This document shows positions 52,672 through 61,204 of a DNA stretch of 64,000 nt, one piece after another; positions within the stretch are counted from its first letter, which is position 1; the number at the start of each line of letters is the position of its first letter. The stretch comes from Azospirillum ramasamyi (GTDB taxonomy: Bacteria > Pseudomonadota > Alphaproteobacteria > Azospirillales > Azospirillaceae): positions 124,001-188,000 of the forward strand of contig NZ_CP029835.1 in NCBI RefSeq assembly GCF_003233655.1, in the 5' to 3' direction. Made by a program: the position numbers and the translations under genes. The notes below the pieces were generated by a model. The model saw only the letters and a list, made by a program, of their open reading frames with translations, did no database searches and had not been told where the DNA came from.

Positions 52672-54882
52672 ATGCTGCGGCTTCTGAAGACGAACCGTCC
52701 GCTTCAGCGCATCGGGGCGCTTGGCTTGGCCGTGCTGGCGGCGCTGTGCGGCGGCACCGCGGTGATCCTGGACCGGCTGCATGACGAGACGGTGGCCGAA
52801 TCCATGCTGGGCCTGCGCACGCTCAACGCCTCGATGGCGGAGCAGACGGCGCGCAGCCTCGAAGGCATCGACCTGACCGTCGAGGGCGTCGCCGAGCAGA
52901 TCCCGGCCGAATACCGGCGCAGCCCCGAGGCCTTCAAGCGGCTGCGGACGGATCGGCAGCTGCATGAAATCCTGAAGGCCAAGGCCTCCAGCCTGCCCCA
53001 GATGGAGGCGCTGAGCCTGATCGCCGCCGACGGCACCCTGGTCAACTTCACCCGCCATTTCCCGGCCCCGGCGCTCGACCTCTCCCAGCGCGACTATTAC
53101 CTCGCGCTCAAGGACGCCGATCCGGGCCGCGCCTATCTCAGCCGGCCGACGAAGAGCTTCGTCACCCAGGAATGGACGCTCTACATCGCCCGCCGCGTCA
53201 ACGACCCGAACGGCGGGCTGGTCGGGCTGGCCGTCGCGGCCATCCGCCTGTCCTATTTCGAGCAGTTCTACCGCAGCCTCCATGTTGCGCCGGGCAGCGG
53301 CTTCAGCCTGTGGTGGCGCGACGGCATGCTGCTGGCGCGGTTCCCGGCGGTGCCCGACAAGATCGGGACCATCACCCCCGATCCCGAGATCGAGAGGCAG
53401 CTCGCCCAGGTCGGGTTCGGCACCTCCACCCTGGAGCGCTCGGTCGACGGCAAGGACCGCATCCTGTCCTTCCAGGAGCTGCGCAGCTACCCGCTGGTCG
53501 TCGCCGTCAGCCGGACGCGGGGGGAAATTCTGGCCCGTTGGGAAAGCCAGGCAATGGTCATCGCCGCCGCCGGGCTGGTCAGCACGGTGGCCCTCGCCCT
53601 GATGCTGTGGGCGATGGCGCGCCAGTTCCTCGCCTACGAGACCGCCAACCGCGCGCTCAGCGAGCGCCGGCAGGCGGTCGAGGCCCGCGACGAGGCGGAG
53701 GAGCATGTCCGCCAGCTGCAGAAGATGGAGGCGCTGGGCCAGCTGACCGGCGGGGTGGCCCACGACTTCAACAACCTGCTGCAGGCGGTGCGCTCCGGCC
53801 TGCATCTGCTGGAGGCCGGCGGCGAGATCCGGAGGACGGAGACCCGGCGGGCGCTGGAGGTCGCAAGCCAGGCGGTCGACCGCGGCGCCACCCTGACCCA
53901 GCATCTGCTGGCCTTCGCCCGCCGCCAGCGGCTGGCCCCAGCCCCGGTCGATCTCGGCGCCCAGGTGGAGGGGATGGCCACGCTGCTGGAACGCACGCTG
54001 GGCGGCGCCATCCGCATCCGCATCGACCGGGACGCCGCCGTGCCGCCCGCCCTGGTCGATCCCCACCAGTTCGACATCGCCCTGCTGAACCTCGCCATCA
54101 ACGCCCGCGACGCCATGCCGGACGGCGGCACCCTGACCATCGCCGTCACCAGCCTGTCGGTGAAGGACAAGGCGGCGGAGGAGGGTATTTCACCCGCCCT
54201 GGCGCCCGGCGGCTATGTCGCCGTGACCGTGCGCGACAGCGGGGCCGGCATGCCGGCGGACGTGCTGGCGCGGGCCTGCGAACCCTTCTTCACCACCAAG
54301 CCGGTGGGGCAGGGCAGCGGGCTGGGGCTGAGCATGGTGCATGGCCTGACCGCCCAGTCCGGCGGCGGCATGCGCCTGGAAAGCCATCTCGGGCTTGGCA
54401 CCGCCGTCACCCTGTACCTGCCCCATGCCCCGGTCGATTCTCCGGCCGAAACGCCTGCCGAAACGCCGGCCCAAACGCCAGCCGAAGGCGTTTCCGCCGC
54501 CGAACCGCCGCCCCTGCCGGCCGAACCCGCCCGCGTCCTGCTGGTGGAGGACGACGCCCTGGTCCGCATGGCGAACGCCGCGGTGCTGGCCGAGGCGGGA
54601 ATGACGGTGACGGAGGCCGCCACCGGCGAGGAAGCCATGGCCCTGCTCGAGGAGGATGACCGCATCGGCATCCTGGTCACCGACTTCGCCATGCCCGGCA
54701 TGACCGGCGCCGATCTGACCCGCCTCGCCCGCCGCCACCGCCCCGATCTGCCGGTCCTGATCGTCACCGGCTATGCCGAGAAGGCGGTGCTGCAGGATTT
54801 GGGCGCCGAACCCGGCATCCGCATCCTGTCCAAGCCCATCCCGCCCTCTGCGCTGATCGGACACATCACGACGGCGCTGTAG
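52672..54882 (+). CDS. Hybrid sensor histidine kinase (Cache-HisKA-HATPase-REC)
   Basis: 736 residues. Two transmembrane helices (near 15-35 and 290-312) bracket a Cache-type periplasmic sensor domain (FTRHFPAPALDLSQRDYYLA). HisKA LGQLTGGVAHDFNNLLQAVR, HATPase with NAR-DAMPDGG and GSGLGLSMVHGLTAQS. A Glu/Pro/Thr-rich linker (about residues 585-615) joins a receiver with phospho-accepting Asp in ILVTDFAMPGMTG. Hybrid kinases of this Azospirillum style often sense small organic ligands. It converges with the carboxypeptidase gene (18-bp gap). Confidence 0.92.
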   Translation: MLRLLKTNRPLQRIGALGLAVLAALCGGTAVILDRLHDETVAESMLGLRTLNASMAEQTARSLEGIDLTVEGVAEQIPAEYRRSPEAFKRLRTDRQLHEILKAKASSLPQMEALSLIAADGTLVNFTRHFPAPALDLSQRDYYLALKDADPGRAYLSRPTKSFVTQEWTLYIARRVNDPNGGLVGLAVAAIRLSYFEQFYRSLHVAPGSGFSLWWRDGMLLARFPAVPDKIGTITPDPEIERQLAQVGFGTSTLERSVDGKDRILSFQELRSYPLVVAVSRTRGEILARWESQAMVIAAAGLVSTVALALMLWAMARQFLAYETANRALSERRQAVEARDEAEEHVRQLQKMEALGQLTGGVAHDFNNLLQAVRSGLHLLEAGGEIRRTETRRALEVASQAVDRGATLTQHLLAFARRQRLAPAPVDLGAQVEGMATLLERTLGGAIRIRIDRDAAVPPALVDPHQFDIALLNLAINARDAMPDGGTLTIAVTSLSVKDKAAEEGISPALAPGGYVAVTVRDSGAGMPADVLARACEPFFTTKPVGQGSGLGLSMVHGLTAQSGGGMRLESHLGLGTAVTLYLPHAPVDSPAETPAETPAQTPAEGVSAAEPPPLPAEPARVLLVEDDALVRMANAAVLAEAGMTVTEAATGEEAMALLEEDDRIGILVTDFAMPGMTGADLTRLARRHRPDLPVLIVTGYAEKAVLQDLGAEPGIRILSKPIPPSALIGHITTAL

Positions 54883-54900
54883 GCGGCGCCGCGCGATGTA

Positions 54901-56136
54901 TTACTGCCCCCGCACCGCGAAGCAGCCATGGCCGGCGGCCTTCAGGGCGGCGCAGGCGGCGCCGGCGCTCTCGGCGGGGAAGCCGGTCAGCCGGGCCTTG
55001 TAGAGACCGCCGGAATGGACGACCTCGGGGCTGGCGCCGTCGGCGAGCGCCCCCAGGCGCTTGGCCGAGTCCCCGGCGCTGCGCACCGCGGCGGCACGGC
55101 TGGCGAAGGCACCGACCTGGATGGACCAGCGTCCGCCGGCAGAGGAATTGGAGGCGGAGGAATTGGAGGCGGGGGGCTTCGCGGAGGGCACGGCGACGCT
55201 CACCGCCGTGCTGCGCTCGGCGGCAGACGAACTCCTTTTGGTGATCACCAGATCCGGGGCGGCGGGCGCCGGCTTGGCCGGGCTGGTCGGGCGCTTGAAG
55301 CCGATGTCCAGCAGGTCGGCGACGCGGTCGTCGCGGGTGGCGGCGCTGCGGCCGCCCATCACCACGGCGATCAGGCGGCGGCCGTCCCGCACGGCCGAGG
55401 CGGCGAGGTTGAAGCCGGAGGCGGCGATGTAGCCGGTCTTGATGCCGTCCATGCCGGGATAGCGCGCCATCAGGCGGTTGTGGCTGTGGACCGTCGTGCC
55501 CTGCCAGTCGAAGCTGCGGCGCTGGAAATAGGCGTAGTGGCCGGCATGACGGCGGATCAGGGCACGGGACAGGATCGCCATGTCCCGCGCCGTCGTCCGC
55601 TGCAGCCGGTCGGGCAGGCCGGACGCGTTGCGGAACACCGTGCGGCGCATGCCGAGCGCGCGGGCGCGCGCCGTCATCTTCTGGGCGAAGGCCGACTCGC
55701 TGCCGCCCAGCGCCTCCGCCAGCACCACCGCGACGTCGTTGGCGGAGCGGGTGATCAGGGCCAGGATCGCCTGCTCCACCGTGATGGTGCTGCCGGGCGA
55801 CAGCCACAGCCGCGACGGCGGCATCGAGGCGGCGTGCCGCGACACCACCAGCCGCTGGTTCAGCCGCAGCGTGCCGCGGTCCAGCGCCTCGAAGGTCAGC
55901 ATCAGCGTCATCATCTTGGTCAGCGACGCCGGGTAGGTCAGGGTGTCGGCGTTGCGCGCCCGCAGGACCTTGCCGCTCTCCGCCTCCATCAGGATCTCCG
56001 CCGCCACCGGCGCCCACTCCCCCTTGCGGCTGCCCTTGGCCCAGGCCGGCTGCGAAACCAGCAGGACCGAGAGCAGCAGGGCCAGGAAGGCGGTCAGGGA
56101 GAGCAACGTCGTCGAAGCACGGGCGAGCAGGGGCAT
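54901..56136 (-). CDS. D-alanyl-D-alanine carboxypeptidase with SPOR domain
   Basis: 411 residues from MPLLARASTTLLSLTAFLAL, a signal peptide ending near AWA. The S11 peptidase motifs are ASLTKMMT (Ser nucleophile), SANDVAVVLAEALGG and DGIKTGYIAASGFN (KTG). A Ser-rich linker leads to a C-terminal SPOR domain (WSIQVGAFASRAAAVRSAGD), which binds septal denuded glycan. The frame continues far upstream but without meaning. It trims peptidoglycan stem peptides at division sites. Fused SPOR is common in alphaproteobacteria. Confidence 0.9.
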   Translation of the reverse strand: MPLLARASTTLLSLTAFLALLLSVLLVSQPAWAKGSRKGEWAPVAAEILMEAESGKVLRARNADTLTYPASLTKMMTLMLTFEALDRGTLRLNQRLVVSRHAASMPPSRLWLSPGSTITVEQAILALITRSANDVAVVLAEALGGSESAFAQKMTARARALGMRRTVFRNASGLPDRLQRTTARDMAILSRALIRRHAGHYAYFQRRSFDWQGTTVHSHNRLMARYPGMDGIKTGYIAASGFNLAASAVRDGRRLIAVVMGGRSAATRDDRVADLLDIGFKRPTSPAKPAPAAPDLVITKRSSSAAERSTAVSVAVPSAKPPASNSSASNSSAGGRWSIQVGAFASRAAAVRSAGDSAKRLGALADGASPEVVHSGGLYKARLTGFPAESAGAACAALKAAGHGCFAVRGQ

Positions 56137-56252
56137 CGTCTCAGTCCGGCGGTTGGCGCAGCCCCGCTGCGGCACGGGCGCTGTCGGCTTTGTGGTCGTT
56201 CCCCCCCATCGGAAGGGACGGGGGCAGGGGCGGGGCTGTCCTGAGGCGGGCG

Positions 56253-58274
56253 TCACCCGCCGGACAGCATGGAGCCTACCATGGAACGGAAGGCATCGAC
56301 CGCCACAGGTTTGACCAGCATCCGCCTGTTGCGGCCCAGCCCGTCGGCCCCGTCGCCGGGCCGGTCGTCCAGGGCCTGGAAGGCATAGCCTGTCAGGAAC
56401 AGCACCTTCAGGTTCGGTGCCTGCGCCTGCGCCATATCCGCGAGCTGGCGGCCGTTCAGGCCGGGCAGCCCGACGTCGGTCACCAGAAGATCGACCGGTC
56501 CACCTTCGCTCAGCCGGGCGAGCGCCTCGGTGCCGTCGGCGGCCTCCAGCGTGGTGTAGCCGTCGCCCTCCAGCACCTCCACCAGCAGCATGCGGACCAG
56601 TTCCTCGTCCTCCACCACCAGAACGGTGCCGCGGCCGGCCCCGGCCTGCTCCGGCGGCGGAACGGCGATTTCGGCCGGTGCGGTTCCGTCGTCGGGAGCC
56701 GGGGCGGGAGCCGGGGCGGGAGCGGAGGCGGCATGATCGCGCGGCAGGCAGAGATGCACCGCCGTGCCCCGGCCGACCGTGCTGTCGATGCGGACGAAGC
56801 CGTCGGACTGGCGGGCGAAGCCGTAGAGCTGGCTCAGCCCCAGGCCGGTGCCCTGGCCGATCGGCTTGGTGGTGAAGAAGGGTTCGAAGACGCGGGCCAG
56901 CACGTCCGGCGGCATGCCGCTCCCGCTGTCGCGCACGGTCATCGTCACGTAATCGCCGGGCGCCACCCCGGGATCGTTGACGAGGTCGGCCGCGGCGAAG
57001 CTGGCGTTGGCGGTCTCCACCGTCACGGCGCCGCCGCCGGGCATGGCGTCGCGGGCGTTGATGACCAGGTTCAGCAGGGCGCTTTCGATCTGGTTCACGT
57101 CGGCACGGACCGGCCACAACGGCTCCTCCAGCCGGCGCTCCAGCCGGATCGTCTCGCCGACCGACCGGCGCAGCAGATCCCACAGCCCCACCACCAGCGC
57201 GTTCAGGTCGGCGCGCTCCGGCTTCAGCGGCTGGCGCCGGGCGAAGGCCAGCAGGCGCCGGGTCAGGGTGGAGGCACGATCCACCGCGGCGCGCGCGGTG
57301 ACGGCGAAGGGCACGATGTCGGTGCGGCCGGATTCCAGCCGCTGTTCGATCAGCTCCAGGCTGCTGCCGATCGCCTGCAGCAGGTTGTTGAAGTCGTGGG
57401 CCACCCCGCCGGTCAGCTGGCCGACCGCCTCCATCTTCTGCGCCTGGGCCAGGGCCTCGCGCGCCTCGTCCAGCGCCTCCTGGGCCTTGCGGCGCTCGGT
57501 GATGTCGCGGGTGATCTTGGCGAATCCGCGCAAGACCCCGGTCTCGTCGCGGATGGCGTCGATGACGACGCTGGCCCAGAAGCGGGTGCCGTCCTTGCGC
57601 ATGCGCCAGCCCTCCGCCTCGAACCGGCCCTCGTTCAAGGCGGTGGCGAGCGCCCGCTGCGGCATTCCGGCGGCGCGGTCCTCGTCCGTGTAGAAGCTGG
57701 AGAAATGCCGGCCGATGATCTCGCCGGCGCCGTAGCCCTTCATCCGCGCCGCGCCCGCATTCCAACTGCTGATGCGGCCGGTGGTGTCGAGCATGAAGAT
57801 CGCGTAGTCGACCACGCCCTGGACCAGCAGGCGGAACTGTTCCTCGCTGCGCCGCAGCGCCTCCTCGGCCATCCTGCGTTCGGTGATGTCGCGGGTGACC
57901 TTGGCGAAGCCCATCAGCGTGCCGGTCTCGTCGCGGACGGCGCGGATCACCACGCTGGCCCAGAAGCGGGTGCCGTCCTTGCGCACGCGCCAGCCCTCCG
58001 CCTCGAAGCGGCCCTCGTTCAAGGCGGTGGCGAGCGCCCGCTGCGGCACCCCGGCAGCGCGGTCCTCATCCGTGTAGAAGGTGGAGAAATGCCGGCCGAT
58101 GATCTCCTCGGCCCTGTAGCCCTTGAAGCGCGCGGCTCCGGAATTCCAGCTGCTGACGATCCCGTTCGGGTCGAGCAGATAGATCGCGTAATCGGCGACA
58201 CTGTCGACCAAGAGCTGGAACCGCCGTTCGCCGGAGATGGGCTCCCAGGCGGACGTGGCGTGTTCAACCTTCAT
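56253..58274 (-). CDS. Hybrid histidine kinase with tandem PAS domains
   Basis: 673 residues from MKVEHATSAWEPISGERRFQ. Two PAS-PAC units (about residues 15-135 and 140-262) that are nearly identical to each other (both with GRHFS(T/S)FYTDEDRAAG, then PQRALATALNEGRFEAEGW). HisKA QLTGGVAHDFNNLLQAIGSS, HATPase with GTGLGLSQLYGFARQS. A short APAPAPAPAPDDG linker, then a receiver with LLVTDVGLPGLNG. No transmembrane helix, so a cytoplasmic sensor. PAS identity points to a recent internal duplication. Confidence 0.92.
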   Translation of the reverse strand: MKVEHATSAWEPISGERRFQLLVDSVADYAIYLLDPNGIVSSWNSGAARFKGYRAEEIIGRHFSTFYTDEDRAAGVPQRALATALNEGRFEAEGWRVRKDGTRFWASVVIRAVRDETGTLMGFAKVTRDITERRMAEEALRRSEEQFRLLVQGVVDYAIFMLDTTGRISSWNAGAARMKGYGAGEIIGRHFSSFYTDEDRAAGMPQRALATALNEGRFEAEGWRMRKDGTRFWASVVIDAIRDETGVLRGFAKITRDITERRKAQEALDEAREALAQAQKMEAVGQLTGGVAHDFNNLLQAIGSSLELIEQRLESGRTDIVPFAVTARAAVDRASTLTRRLLAFARRQPLKPERADLNALVVGLWDLLRRSVGETIRLERRLEEPLWPVRADVNQIESALLNLVINARDAMPGGGAVTVETANASFAAADLVNDPGVAPGDYVTMTVRDSGSGMPPDVLARVFEPFFTTKPIGQGTGLGLSQLYGFARQSDGFVRIDSTVGRGTAVHLCLPRDHAASAPAPAPAPAPDDGTAPAEIAVPPPEQAGAGRGTVLVVEDEELVRMLLVEVLEGDGYTTLEAADGTEALARLSEGGPVDLLVTDVGLPGLNGRQLADMAQAQAPNLKVLFLTGYAFQALDDRPGDGADGLGRNRRMLVKPVAVDAFRSMVGSMLSGG

Positions 58275-58523
58275 AACAACGACTTTCCGGAACACGGGAG
58301 GGAAAGGAAACAAAGCTCCCGATGATCCTCGGTCGATACCGGCAGGGTCAATAACCCAATGCGAATAGTCAGGTATTAATCCGCTGCATCATGCGAAATA
58401 TTCCTAAAAGGGCCCCTCGAGAAATCCGGGACGGGATTTTCAATCGTCGGGACCGGGACCGGTCGGAATAGGGTCCGGCAGCGGGAACAGAGGCGGGGGA
58501 AGGAAACGGGGGAGGAGGCGGGG

Positions 58524-58553
58524 AAAAAGGGGCGGGGCGGCGAACCGCCCCGC
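58524..58553 (-). terminator. Rho-independent terminator of infC
   Basis: On the minus strand a perfect hairpin GCGGGGCGG-TTCG-CCGCCCCGC (58553-58532) is followed by CCCCTTTTT (to 58524). It lies about 30 bp after the infC stop. Confidence 0.85.
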
Positions 58554-58584
58554 ATGGCCCCCTTGGCAAGGGCCGGACCCGCGC

Positions 58585-59118
58585 TCAGCGCGGGGCCAGC
58601 ACCATGACCATCATGCGGCCTTCGACCCGGGGCATCTGCTCGACCTTGGCGATGTCCTGGAGCTGGTCGCGCACGCGGACGAGCACGTTCAGACCGAGAT
58701 CCTGGTGCGCCATCTCGCGACCGCGGAAGCGCATGGTCATCTTGACCTTGTCGCCTTCCTCGATGAAGCGGATGGCGGAGCGCATCTTCACTTCGTAGTC
58801 GTGATCATCGATGTTCGGCCGAAGCTTGATTTCCTTCAGCTCGATGATCTTCTGCTTCTTCCGCGCCTCGTTGGCCTTCTTCTGCTCCTCGAAGCGGAAC
58901 TTGCCGTAATCGAGGATCTTGCAGACAGGCGGATCCGCCTGGGGCGCCACTTCGACGAGGTCGAGGTCGGCATCTGCGGCGGCTTCCAGCGCTTGGCGGA
59001 GCGGCACCACGCCGACCATCTCGCCGTCGGCGCCGACGAGGCGGACCATCCGGGCGGTGATTTCACGGTTGAGGCGCGGGCCTTCGCGGACGGGGTCCGC
59101 GTCGTAGAGCTTGGCTAT
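58585..59118 (-). CDS. infC: Translation initiation factor IF-3, ATA start codon
   Basis: 177 residues. The N-terminal domain ([20 protein letters not shown]) and C-terminal domain ([40 protein letters not shown]) are both complete. The conserved N-terminus lies upstream of any ATG. The codon placed 6 bp after the AGGAG site (59118-59116) is ATA. IF-3 genes classically use rare AUU/AUA/AUC starts that IF-3 itself discriminates against, giving negative autoregulation. A start at MVRLVGAD (59049) would delete conserved residues. rpmI and rplT do not follow here. Confidence 0.93.
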   Translation of the reverse strand: MAKLYDADPVREGPRLNREITARMVRLVGADGEMVGVVPLRQALEAAADADLDLVEVAPQADPPVCKILDYGKFRFEEQKKANEARKKQKIIELKEIKLRPNIDDHDYEVKMRSAIRFIEEGDKVKMTMRFRGREMAHQDLGLNVLVRVRDQLQDIAKVEQMPRVEGRMMVMVLAPR

Positions 59119-59173
59119 GGTGATCTCCTATGGCTGTGGAGGGGTAGAAAGGGACGAGCCCGGGCCGAGAGTC

Positions 59174-59398
59174 TCAGCCCAGGATGTCGAGCACAATCTG
59201 CCGCAGTTCGCCCCGGGTCAAGCCGGACGGCTCGGGATTGGAGCGGAAATCCGACTTTTTGCCGTCAACTGCGGCGAAATGGCCGGCAGCGGCGTGGACG
59301 GAACGGCGGGTGGCGGCCAGATGGCCCGGCGCAAGCGCGGACTGGGCGGCGAAATGGCCGGTGGAATGCGAAGCGGTCGACAGGATCGGGGTCGTCAT
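59174..59398 (-). CDS. Small hypothetical protein upstream of infC
   Basis: 74 residues from MTTPILSTASHSTGHFAAQS, ribosome site GGAGGA 6-8 bp upstream. Ala/His/Ser-rich, with a repeated GHFAA(Q/V) / GHLAA pattern (residues about 14, 25, 39) and an ordered end SGLTRGELRQIVLDILG. No family known. Ends about 56 bp before the infC start, so perhaps co-transcribed. Confidence 0.6.
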   Translation of the reverse strand: MTTPILSTASHSTGHFAAQSALAPGHLAATRRSVHAAAGHFAAVDGKKSDFRSNPEPSGLTRGELRQIVLDILG

Positions 59399-59793
59399 GA
59401 AAAATCCTCCAGGCCGGATGGGCTGACCGATGGACTCGGGGCCGGCCGGCTCGTTGTGAGTGTGGCGTCTTGAAACGGGAGCCATTGCGGCGGACACCGC
59501 CCGGCAAGGCTCCGATAAGCGGGACCGGCCCCGGAACGGGCATGCCCCCAAAAGGCCGGCGTTCCCAAGGAAAGCTCCCCCTCGATGAACCGGAGGGGGC
59601 AGGGAAGCGCACCGCTGAATGCGGTGTCGGCCATGTCCCGAGATGGGGATGGGGAGAGGTTTTTTCAAGCTGTTCCGCTCGTCTCCTCCTTTTGCTTCTC
59701 CGTGCGGCTGCGGTTCTTCAGGGAACGCGCGGGCGGCCCCATGGTTTCGTCTGCACCGGCCCATCACGAAGGATGGCCGGAAGGAGGGCGGCG
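59399..59793. other. Intergenic region, nothing identified
   Basis: 395 bp between divergent genes. Open frames on either strand lack ribosome sites and continue antisense to real genes. Presumably promoters only. Confidence 0.4.
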
Positions 59794-60699
59794 ATGCGGT
59801 GGCAGGGCGGACGCGAGAGCGGGAATGTCGAGGACCGGCGCCGCCAGGGAGGCGGCGGCTTCGGCGGCGGAGGCCGGGGCGGCCTCCGCATCGGCAAGGG
59901 CGGGCTGGGGGTCGGCGGGGTCATCGTGCTGCTGCTGGTGTCGGCGGTGCTGGGCGTCGACCCGATGGTGCTGCTGAACGGCATCGACCCGGCAGATCAA
60001 AGCACGGCCGGCCAGACGCAGATCGGCGAGGCCGCCCCGCGCAGCCAGGCCGACGACGAGCTGAAGCGTTTCGTCTCCGTCGTGCTGGCCGACACCGAGG
60101 ACACCTGGCGGGGCCTGTTCCAGCAGATGGGACGCCAGTACCAGGATCCGAAGCTGGTGCTGTTCACCGGCACGGTGGCGTCGGGCTGCGGCCGGGCACA
60201 GGCGGCGATGGGTCCCTTCTACTGCCCGATGGACCAGAAGCTCTACATCGACCTCGGCTTCTACCGCGAGCTGCGCGACCGCTTCCGGGCTCCGGGCGAC
60301 TTCGCCCAGGCCTATGTCATCGCCCATGAGGTCGGCCACCATGTGCAGACCCTGCTGGGCATCTCCGGTCAGGTGCAGGCGGCCCAGCAGCGGGCGCGCA
60401 GCCCGGCCGAAGCCAACGCCCTGTCGGTGCGGCTGGAACTGCAGGCCGACTGCTTCGCCGGACTCTGGGGCAATCACGCCAACCGCGACCGTAAGATGCT
60501 GGAACCCGGCGACGTCGAAGAGGCGCTGACCGCCGCCAGTGCCATCGGCGACGACCGCCTGCAGCGCCAGGCCAGCGGCACCGTCAGCCCCGACAGCTTC
60601 ACCCATGGCAGCTCCGCCCAGCGTGTCCGCTGGTTCCGCACCGGCCTGGAAAGCGGCCGGCTGGAGGCCTGCGACACCTTCGGCACGGACCGGCTGTAA
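59794..60699 (+). CDS. Neutral zinc metallopeptidase (YpfJ family)
   Basis: 301 residues from MRWQGGRESGNVEDRRRQGG; ribosome site AAGGAGG. Glycine-rich cytoplasmic leader (GGGGFGGGGRGG), one transmembrane helix (VIVLLLVSAVLGVDPMVLL), then the domain with HEVGHHVQTLLG (HExxH zinc motif) and ELQADCFAGLWGNHA (third ligand region). Also SGCGRAQAAMGPFYCPMDQK with paired cysteines. This is the UPF0042-unrelated YpfJ type; the substrate is unknown. Confidence 0.9.
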   Translation: MRWQGGRESGNVEDRRRQGGGGFGGGGRGGLRIGKGGLGVGGVIVLLLVSAVLGVDPMVLLNGIDPADQSTAGQTQIGEAAPRSQADDELKRFVSVVLADTEDTWRGLFQQMGRQYQDPKLVLFTGTVASGCGRAQAAMGPFYCPMDQKLYIDLGFYRELRDRFRAPGDFAQAYVIAHEVGHHVQTLLGISGQVQAAQQRARSPAEANALSVRLELQADCFAGLWGNHANRDRKMLEPGDVEEALTAASAIGDDRLQRQASGTVSPDSFTHGSSAQRVRWFRTGLESGRLEACDTFGTDRL

Positions 60700-60713
60700 G
60701 GGGGAGGGCTTGG

Positions 60714-60845
60714 CCGTTATCCATTATCAACGACCAGTGGCGGGTCTGCTTCCGCTGGGCCATCGTTGGAGATACTCAGGCGGATGCCGACCTCCTGACC
60801 GTTCCCGGAGAGCCCTACGACGTCGCGATCGCCGACTACCATTGA
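60714..60845 (+). pseudogene. HigB toxin, 5'-truncated remnant
   Basis: The frame PLSIINDQWRVCFRWAIVGD to YDVAIADYH matches the C-terminal half of RelE/HigB toxins (motif INDQWRVCFRW, end YDVEIVDYH-like). There is no start codon or N-terminal half: the sequence begins directly after the metallopeptidase stop. The catalytic C-terminal strand survives. The adjacent higA is intact. Confidence 0.8.
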
Positions 60846-60853
60846 GGTGCGCC

Positions 60854-61171
60854 ATGAGCCATCCCGCCAGCGACAACCTGCCGCCCATCCATCCCGGCGA
60901 GTTCCTGCGTGACGAGTTGGAAGCGCTGGGGCTCAGCGCCCGGAGATTCGCCGGGCATATCGGCGTGCCTCCCAACGCGGTGACCGAGATCATGAATGGC
61001 GAGCGCCGGATCACCGCCCCGATGGCGCTGAGGCTGGGCAAAGCCTTTGGAACCGACGCGCGCTATTGGACCAACCTGCAGAGCATCTTCGAAACGAAGG
61101 TCGCGCGGGCGGAGATCGGCGATGCGCTGGACGCCATCCAGCCGCTGCCGCATCCGGGCAAGCCGGCTTGA
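60854..61171 (+). CDS. higA: HigA-family antitoxin
   Basis: 105 residues. PPIHPGEFLRDELEALGLSA opens the XRE-type HTH, with ARRFAGHIGVPPNAVTEIMN and GERRITAPMALRLGKAFGTD, the canonical HigA sequence. It starts 8 bp after the HigB remnant, the usual toxin-antitoxin order. With the toxin truncated it is probably an orphan antitoxin and may act as a stand-alone repressor. The stop codon lies in a repeat copy. Confidence 0.9.
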   Translation: MSHPASDNLPPIHPGEFLRDELEALGLSARRFAGHIGVPPNAVTEIMNGERRITAPMALRLGKAFGTDARYWTNLQSIFETKVARAEIGDALDAIQPLPHPGKPA

Positions 61172-61204
61172 TACCAGCCGCCATCATCATTGACCGCTGG
61201 TATA
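61170..61204. repeat. Second interspersed repeat, copy 2
   Basis: Starts GATACCAGCCGCCATCATC and ends CGCTGGTATA, roughly palindromic; matches 11479-11513 at about 30 of 35 positions. It supplies the last base of the higA stop and the stop of the convergent gene at 61187. Confidence 0.6.

Noticed and set aside
54901-57765. A 954-codon minus-strand open frame
   Set aside because: Only the last 411 codons (MPLLARAS onward) have carboxypeptidase content; the upstream part is antisense-frame translation over the hybrid kinase at 56253-58274.
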